From Papillibacter sp. (lineage in GTDB: Bacteria; Bacillota; Clostridia; Oscillospirales; Oscillospiraceae), in contig DUPW01000056.1 in NCBI GenBank assembly GCA_012838125.1, forward strand, positions 1 through 36,822: a stretch of 36,822 nt of DNA. Reading direction: 5' to 3'. Every line of letters begins with the position of its first letter. Within the stretch, counting starts at the first letter, position 1. Position numbers and translations under genes: made by a program. A model generated the notes under the pieces. It was given only the letters and a program-made list of their open reading frames with translations, searched no databases and was not told the DNA's origin. This document shows positions 31,762 to 36,822 of this stretch, piece by piece.

Positions 31762-32040
31762 TTGGAAGTGGTGAAAGGGACAACCCGCCGTGTCATAGTC
31801 ATAAAATCGCCCGATAAGCACATCTTTGACGAGGCTATTTTCCTCGTCAACGATGCGGTCTCCCGCGACGGGGGCGTGACAAGCGAAGATATCATCCGTC
31901 AGGCGCAGGAGGTGGCGGAAAACTACGTCCGCTGTCATATACGGAAAAAGCGCCTGCCCGACCTGCCCGCGCCCGTCTTTGCAGTCCTCGGCGCGGCGTT
32001 AACGGGCCTTGTCTGGTTCATTTCTCACTATTTTGCCTGA
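31762..32040 (+). CDS. Small tail-anchored protein of unknown function
   Basis: 92 aa, TTG start after AGGGGTG; VIVIKSPDKHIFDEAIFLVNDAVSRDGGVTSEDIIRQAQEVAENYV… plus a C-terminal TM segment (APVFAVLGAALTGLVWFISHYFA). Confidence 0.75.
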   Translation: MEVVKGTTRRVIVIKSPDKHIFDEAIFLVNDAVSRDGGVTSEDIIRQAQEVAENYVRCHIRKKRLPDLPAPVFAVLGAALTGLVWFISHYFA

Positions 32041-32058
32041 ATACTGCCGCCCTCACAC

Positions 32059-32086
32059 GCCGCCGGAAATACCGGCGGCTTTTTTG
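32059..32086 (+). terminator. Intrinsic terminator
   Basis: GCCGCCGG-AAATA-CCGGCGGC followed by TTTTTT. Confidence 0.9.
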
Positions 32087-32166
32087 TTGTGTTTGAAGGC
32101 GGCACATGGTAATATCATAGGATGGTAGCTTATATAGAGAAACAGACATAAAGGGGGCCGTAACGC

Positions 32167-33444
32167 ATGAAAATCCTCATCGAAAACATCTTAGCGCTTT
32201 TGCCCGATGAAGCGAAGGTCTGCTCCGTCGCCATTGAAGACGGGGTAATTGTCTCCGTCGGCGCGGCGCCCGCTGACTTTAAAGCCGAGAAAGTCATCTC
32301 CGGCAGCGGGAAAATGCTCATTCCGGGCCTTATTAACGCCCACACCCACTCCTACATGACGGTTTTCCGCAACTGCGCCGACGATCTCACATTTAACGAC
32401 TGGCTATTCGGGCGGATTCTCCCCCTTGAGGATAAGCTCACGGAGGAAGACTGCTACAGGGGGAGCCTTCTGGGCATTATGGAAATGCTCTCCACGGGAA
32501 CGACCTCCTTTAACGATATGTATATCCACATCAACGCCCAGGCCCGGGCCGCAGAGGAGTCCGGCATCCGCGCCGTCCTCTCAAGAGGCCTTACCGGTGG
32601 GAAAGACGACGTGGAAGGCGGGGCGCGAAGGCTTCGGGATGCGGAGACGGAAATGCGCGCCTGGAGCGGACGGGAGAACATCACCTTTATGCTGGCCCCC
32701 CACGCCCCTTACACCTGCGACGAAGACTATCAGCGGGAAGTGGCGGAAACGGCCCGGCGCCTTGACGTGCCCATCCACACCCACATCTCGGAAAGTCAGG
32801 CGGAGATAGAGACGATTCGCGAAAAATACGGCTGCACCCCGCCGGAGCTGATGGACAAAACGGGGCTTCTCACAAACCGTACCGTTGCCGCCCACTGCGT
32901 GTACCTCACCGATTCCGACATTCAGCTTTTCGCCCGGCGGGGCACGTCCATCGCCACGAATCCGGTGAGCAACTTAAAGCTGGCAAACGGCGTGGCCCCC
33001 GTTCCCAAGATGATGAAAGCGGGCGTGAACGTGGCGATGGGCACCGATGGAACAGCCAGCAACAACACGCTTAACATGGTCAGGGAGCTGGGGCTGCTCA
33101 CCATCTTACACAAAGGCATCACAGGGGACCCCGAAGCCGTCACCGCCCGGGAGGGCTTCAAAATCGCCACGGAAAACGGCGCAAAGGCCCTCGGCCTTGA
33201 AAACGTCGGCGCTATCGCCCCGGGGATGAAGGCGGATCTCGCCATCTTAAGCCTCGATGCGCCCAACGTAAATCCCTTGGGCGACCCCTACTCCGCCCTT
33301 GCCTACTCATTTAGCGGGATGGAGACGGAAACGGTGCTTGTGGGGGGAAAAATCCTCATGGAAAACAGGGAGTTTAAGACCATAGACCGTGACCGGGTTC
33401 TCTATGAGATTCAGAGGATTATCGAAAGGATCGGACTGAAATGA
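32167..33444 (+). CDS. mtaD: Amidohydrolase, 5'-methylthioadenosine/S-adenosylhomocysteine deaminase-like
   Basis: LIPGLINAHTHSYMTVFRN metal-binding motif, HAPYTCDEDY, HTHISESQAEIE, VAHCVYL, GTDGTASNNTLNM. Confidence 0.88.
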   Translation: MKILIENILALLPDEAKVCSVAIEDGVIVSVGAAPADFKAEKVISGSGKMLIPGLINAHTHSYMTVFRNCADDLTFNDWLFGRILPLEDKLTEEDCYRGSLLGIMEMLSTGTTSFNDMYIHINAQARAAEESGIRAVLSRGLTGGKDDVEGGARRLRDAETEMRAWSGRENITFMLAPHAPYTCDEDYQREVAETARRLDVPIHTHISESQAEIETIREKYGCTPPELMDKTGLLTNRTVAAHCVYLTDSDIQLFARRGTSIATNPVSNLKLANGVAPVPKMMKAGVNVAMGTDGTASNNTLNMVRELGLLTILHKGITGDPEAVTAREGFKIATENGAKALGLENVGAIAPGMKADLAILSLDAPNVNPLGDPYSALAYSFSGMETETVLVGGKILMENREFKTIDRDRVLYEIQRIIERIGLK

Positions 33445-34706
33445 GCAAAATAAGAGACATTTCCCTTGCGCCCTCCGGTGAGCGCAAGATTGCATGGGTC
33501 AAGCGGAATATGCCCCTTTTGCAGGGCATCGAAGAAGACTTTAAGAAAACGAAGCCCTTTGCGGGTTTGAAGATAACCCTCTCCGTCCACATGGAGGCGA
33601 AAACGGCGTACCTCTGCCGCGTTTTGGAAAACGGCGGTGCGGAGATGCACGTCACCGGCTGCAATCCCCTCTCCACGCAGGACGATGTGGCGGCGGCGCT
33701 GGCCGCCGGGGGGATGGACGTCTCCGCCTGGCACGGCGCCACGGAGGAGGAATACGAAGACCACCTGACCACCGCCCTCTCCGCCGGGCCTAACATCGTC
33801 ATTGACGATGGCGGCGACCTCGTGGGGCTTCTTCACACGAAGCTGCGCCATCTCCTTCCCGACATTATCGGCGGCTGCGAGGAGACAACCACAGGCATCA
33901 GCCGCCTGCACGCCATGGCACGGGAAGGGGCCCTCATGTTCCCCATGATTGCCGTCAACGACGCCCGCTGCAAGTACCTGTTCGACAACCGCTACGGCAC
34001 GGGACAGTCCGTGTGGGACGGCATTAATCGCACCACAAACCTCGTGGTGGCGGGCAAATGCGTTGTCATCGCCGGATACGGCTGGTGCGGCAAGGGCATC
34101 GCCCTGCGGGCCAAGGGATTCGGCGCCCGTGTGATTATCACGGAGATTGACCCCGTTAAGGCCCTGGAGGCCCGCATGGACGGGTTTGACGTCATGCCCA
34201 TGTCAGTGGCGGCGTCCCTCGGTGACCTGTTCATCACCGCCACGGGATGCTGCGACGTGATGACGAAAGAGCACTTCCCTAAGCTCAGGGACGGCGCCAT
34301 CCTCTGCAACGCCGGGCACTTTAACGTGGAAGTGGACGTCAAATTTTTAGAGGAACACGCCGTAGAGAAATTCGACGCCCGGCCCAACATCCGCGGATAT
34401 AAGCTGGTAAACGGCAAGACGATTTTCGTTCTGGCAGAAGGGCGGCTTGTGAACCTCGCCTCCGGCGACGGGCATCCGGCGGAGATTATGGACATGAGCT
34501 TTGCCATTCAGGCCCTCTCCGCCAAGTATCTGGCGGATCATCGGGACAGCCTTCCGAAAGCGGAGACGGGCGGGCGCGGCATCGTCCTCCCCGTTCCCAA
34601 GGAGATTGACGAAGACGTGGCCCACAGAAAACTGCGGGCGTGGAACATCCGCATCGACACTCTCACCCCCCTGCAGAGCGAGTACCTCTCTGGCTGGGAG
34701 CATTAA
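33441..34706 (+). CDS. ahcY: Adenosylhomocysteinase family protein (SAH or SIH hydrolase)
   Basis: LSVHMEAKTAYLCRVLENGGAEMHVTGCNPLSTQDDVAAAL; GYGWCGKGIALRAKGFGARVIITEIDPVKALEARMDGFDVMPM; ILCNAGHFNVEVD. Overlaps the mtaD stop. Confidence 0.93.
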   Translation: MSKIRDISLAPSGERKIAWVKRNMPLLQGIEEDFKKTKPFAGLKITLSVHMEAKTAYLCRVLENGGAEMHVTGCNPLSTQDDVAAALAAGGMDVSAWHGATEEEYEDHLTTALSAGPNIVIDDGGDLVGLLHTKLRHLLPDIIGGCEETTTGISRLHAMAREGALMFPMIAVNDARCKYLFDNRYGTGQSVWDGINRTTNLVVAGKCVVIAGYGWCGKGIALRAKGFGARVIITEIDPVKALEARMDGFDVMPMSVAASLGDLFITATGCCDVMTKEHFPKLRDGAILCNAGHFNVEVDVKFLEEHAVEKFDARPNIRGYKLVNGKTIFVLAEGRLVNLASGDGHPAEIMDMSFAIQALSAKYLADHRDSLPKAETGGRGIVLPVPKEIDEDVAHRKLRAWNIRIDTLTPLQSEYLSGWEH

Positions 34707-34743
34707 ATATAAGCCGAAGTATACGAAAGACAAGAGGAGAGCC

Positions 34744-35841
34744 ATGAAAAAAATCATGCTCGTTTTCGGCACCCGTCCGGAAGCGATAAAAATGTGCCCC
34801 CTCGTGCTGGAACTGAAAGGGCGCACAGGGTTTGAAACTGTCACCTGCGTCACCGGTCAACACCGGGAGATGCTGCAGCAGGTGTTGGACGTATTCGGCG
34901 TGGAGCCGGAGGAGGATTTGTGCGTCATGCAGGACCGGCAGACCCTCTTTGACATCACCGGTAAAGTCCTTCTGGGCATGAAAGAGGTGCTGGAGCGGGA
35001 AAAGCCGGACATTCTTCTCGTCCACGGCGACACCACCACAACCTTCGCCTCGGGCCTTGCCGCCTTTTACCTCGGTATCCCCGTTGGACACGTGGAGGCG
35101 GGGCTGCGCACATACAACATCGACTCCCCCTGGCCGGAGGAGTTTAACCGGCAGGCGGTGGACAGTTTTTCCCGCTTTTACTTTGCCCCCACACAAGCCT
35201 CCCGACAGAACCTCTTGCGGGAGGGCAAGAGCGAAAGCGCCATCTTCGTCACGGGCAACACGGAAATTGACGCTGTGCGCCTGACCGTGCGGGAGAGCTT
35301 CACCCATCCCCTTATGGATTGGGCGCAGGACAGCCGCCTTATTATGATGACGGCGCACCGCCGGGAAAACCTCGGCGCGCCGATGCAGCGCATTTTCCGA
35401 GCCGTCCGCCGTGTTGTGGATAAACATGAGGACATAAAGCTCATCTACCCCGTCCATTTAAACCCCGTGGTGCGGGAGACGGCGCAGGCGGAGCTGGGAA
35501 ATCACCCGCGCATCCGCCTTATTGAACCGCTTGATGTGCTCACCTTTAACAACTTCGTGGCCCGCTCCCACCTCGTCCTGACTGACAGCGGCGGCATACA
35601 GGAAGCGGCGCCGGCGCTGGGGAAACCCGTCCTCGTCCTGCGGGACACCACGGAGCGGCCCGAGGGCATCGAGGCCGGCACCTTGCGCCTTGCAGGGACG
35701 GATGAGGAGACGGTGGCGTATGAGTTTACGCGCCTTCTTACTGATAAAGACGCCTACGACGCCATGAGTCAGGCCAAAAACCCCTACGGGGACGGATACG
35801 CCGCCCGCCGTATTGCCGACGTGCTGGAAAAAGAGCTGTAA
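34744..35841 (+). CDS. wecB: UDP-N-acetylglucosamine 2-epimerase (non-hydrolysing)
   Basis: MKKIMLVFGTRPEAIKMCPLVLEL…LVHGDTTTTFASGLAAFYLGIPVGHVEAGLRTYNIDSPWPEEFNRQ…LTDSGGIQEAAPALGKPVLVLRDTTERPEGIEAGT. Confidence 0.95.
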   Translation: MKKIMLVFGTRPEAIKMCPLVLELKGRTGFETVTCVTGQHREMLQQVLDVFGVEPEEDLCVMQDRQTLFDITGKVLLGMKEVLEREKPDILLVHGDTTTTFASGLAAFYLGIPVGHVEAGLRTYNIDSPWPEEFNRQAVDSFSRFYFAPTQASRQNLLREGKSESAIFVTGNTEIDAVRLTVRESFTHPLMDWAQDSRLIMMTAHRRENLGAPMQRIFRAVRRVVDKHEDIKLIYPVHLNPVVRETAQAELGNHPRIRLIEPLDVLTFNNFVARSHLVLTDSGGIQEAAPALGKPVLVLRDTTERPEGIEAGTLRLAGTDEETVAYEFTRLLTDKDAYDAMSQAKNPYGDGYAARRIADVLEKEL

Positions 35842-35877
35842 TATCCGCATAAGCCTTTTCAAATCGGAAAGGATGGG

Positions 35878-36822
35878 GTGACGAAGGTGCTCATCAACAA
35901 CAAACCGATGTCTGAATGGACGCTTGAGGAGCTTTCGGTGCTCCTCGGGGATGAGCAGTGGCGCGAATCGGCCACTATCGACTATAAATGCGAGTTTCGG
36001 GCCAGCGACGAGGGGTTTAAAAAGGACGTCTGTGCCTTTGCCAACGCCCAGGGGGGCTACCTCTTTTTCGGTATCGGGGAGGACGACGGTGTGCCCGTTG
36101 AAATCGCCGGCATCGAGAATGTGGGGCTGGATAAATTTAACCTCGCCATCTCAAACGCCCTGTCCGCCAGCGTGGAGCCCATCCGTCCGGCGTACGAATC
36201 CCATGTTGTACCCATCGACAACACCCTCTGTGTCCTCATCGTGCACGTGTTTGAAGGGGTGAACAAGCCCTATCGGGTGCGCAACGAGGGGCGTTTCTGG
36301 ATACGGGGCAACGCCGGCAACGAGAACATGAGCTATAAGACCATCGAGGATATGTTCCTGCGCACCAGCGTCCAGAAAGATAAGCTGCAGCAGCTTATAG
36401 ACGGCCGCATGGCCTATCTGCAGAGGGAGAGCGCCCCCGCCGCCCTCCGGTACGGCACACGCCCCATGTTCGCGGCGCATTTTATCCCCATCTCCGTCGT
36501 CTCCGGGCACGAAAAGCGCTATCCGCTGCGAAGTCTGTTTAGTCAGGTGAATGAGGTGTTTATCCCCACGGGGGAGGCCTTTAAGACGCTCTTTAACTGC
36601 CCTGCCGCCCAGATTAACATGGACGGGCTGATGAAGCTGGGGGGCGAGAGCCGCTCAGCGCGCCACATTCAGCTGTTCTGGAACGGCATGGTGGAGCTGG
36701 CCACGGATCGGCTCTTTCGTCAGGAGGAGCAGCCCCAGTGCTTTGACCCGGCTATCCTCGTCTCCCTCGTAGCCGAGATGCTGGGCACAACCTTTCACCA
36801 CTACGCGCAAATTCAAATGAAC
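35878..36822 (+). CDS. AlbA_2/Schlafen-like putative DNA-binding protein, truncated at the window end
   Basis: From the GTG at 35878: VTKVLINNKPMSEWTLEELSVLLGDEQWRESATIDYKCEFRASDEGFKKDVCAFANAQGGYLFFGIGEDDGVPVEIAGIENV…; open to the end of the window. Confidence 0.8.
   Translation, partial: MTKVLINNKPMSEWTLEELSVLLGDEQWRESATIDYKCEFRASDEGFKKDVCAFANAQGGYLFFGIGEDDGVPVEIAGIENVGLDKFNLAISNALSASVEPIRPAYESHVVPIDNTLCVLIVHVFEGVNKPYRVRNEGRFWIRGNAGNENMSYKTIEDMFLRTSVQKDKLQQLIDGRMAYLQRESAPAALRYGTRPMFAAHFIPISVVSGHEKRYPLRSLFSQVNEVFIPTGEAFKTLFNCPAAQINMDGLMKLGGESRSARHIQLFWNGMVELATDRLFRQEEQPQCFDPAILVSLVAEMLGTTFHHYAQIQMN

Overview
The window is an origin-proximal segment of a GC-rich, spore-forming Firmicutes (Clostridia-like) chromosome; this placement is inferred from GPR, SpoIIE, RemB and the dnaA-dnaN-yaaA-recF-remB-gyrB-gyrA order. 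From left to right it contains: parB (partial)/parA with a near-canonical parS site; gpr; rpsT; dnaA; an intergenic oriC with DnaA boxes and a DnaA-trio-like run; dnaN, the S4-domain gene yaaA, recF, remB, gyrB, gyrA, rnhA and a VOC-family gene; a convergent F-type ATP synthase operon (atpI-like, B, E, F, A, G, D, C on the minus strand); a three-gene flavin/Fe-S oxidoreductase operon resembling the StnABC transhydrogenase family; a chemoreceptor plus FMN-binding lipoprotein operon behind a structured leader with a terminator; spoIIE; a small tail-anchored protein of unknown function; an mtaD-ahcY pair; a wecB-like epimerase; and a truncated AlbA_2/Schlafen-like gene. The most striking observation is that the ATP synthase operon has no atpH. 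Instead, AtpA carries an N-terminal extension of about 75 aa that looks like the C-terminal domain of the delta subunit (…VDGRLIGGFIAVVDGAVYDTSFSTKLHEM…). This suggests a delta-CTD::alpha fusion with loss of the delta N-terminal domain, which would be an unusual peripheral-stalk attachment. Other points of interest are a large excess of perfect DnaA boxes, a possible attenuator in front of dnaA, an uncharacterised leader RNA before the chemoreceptor gene, a perfect 28-nt palindrome before gyrB, and a possible S-inosylhomocysteine route for SAH recycling. All assignments come from reading the sequence; no searches or folding programs were run.
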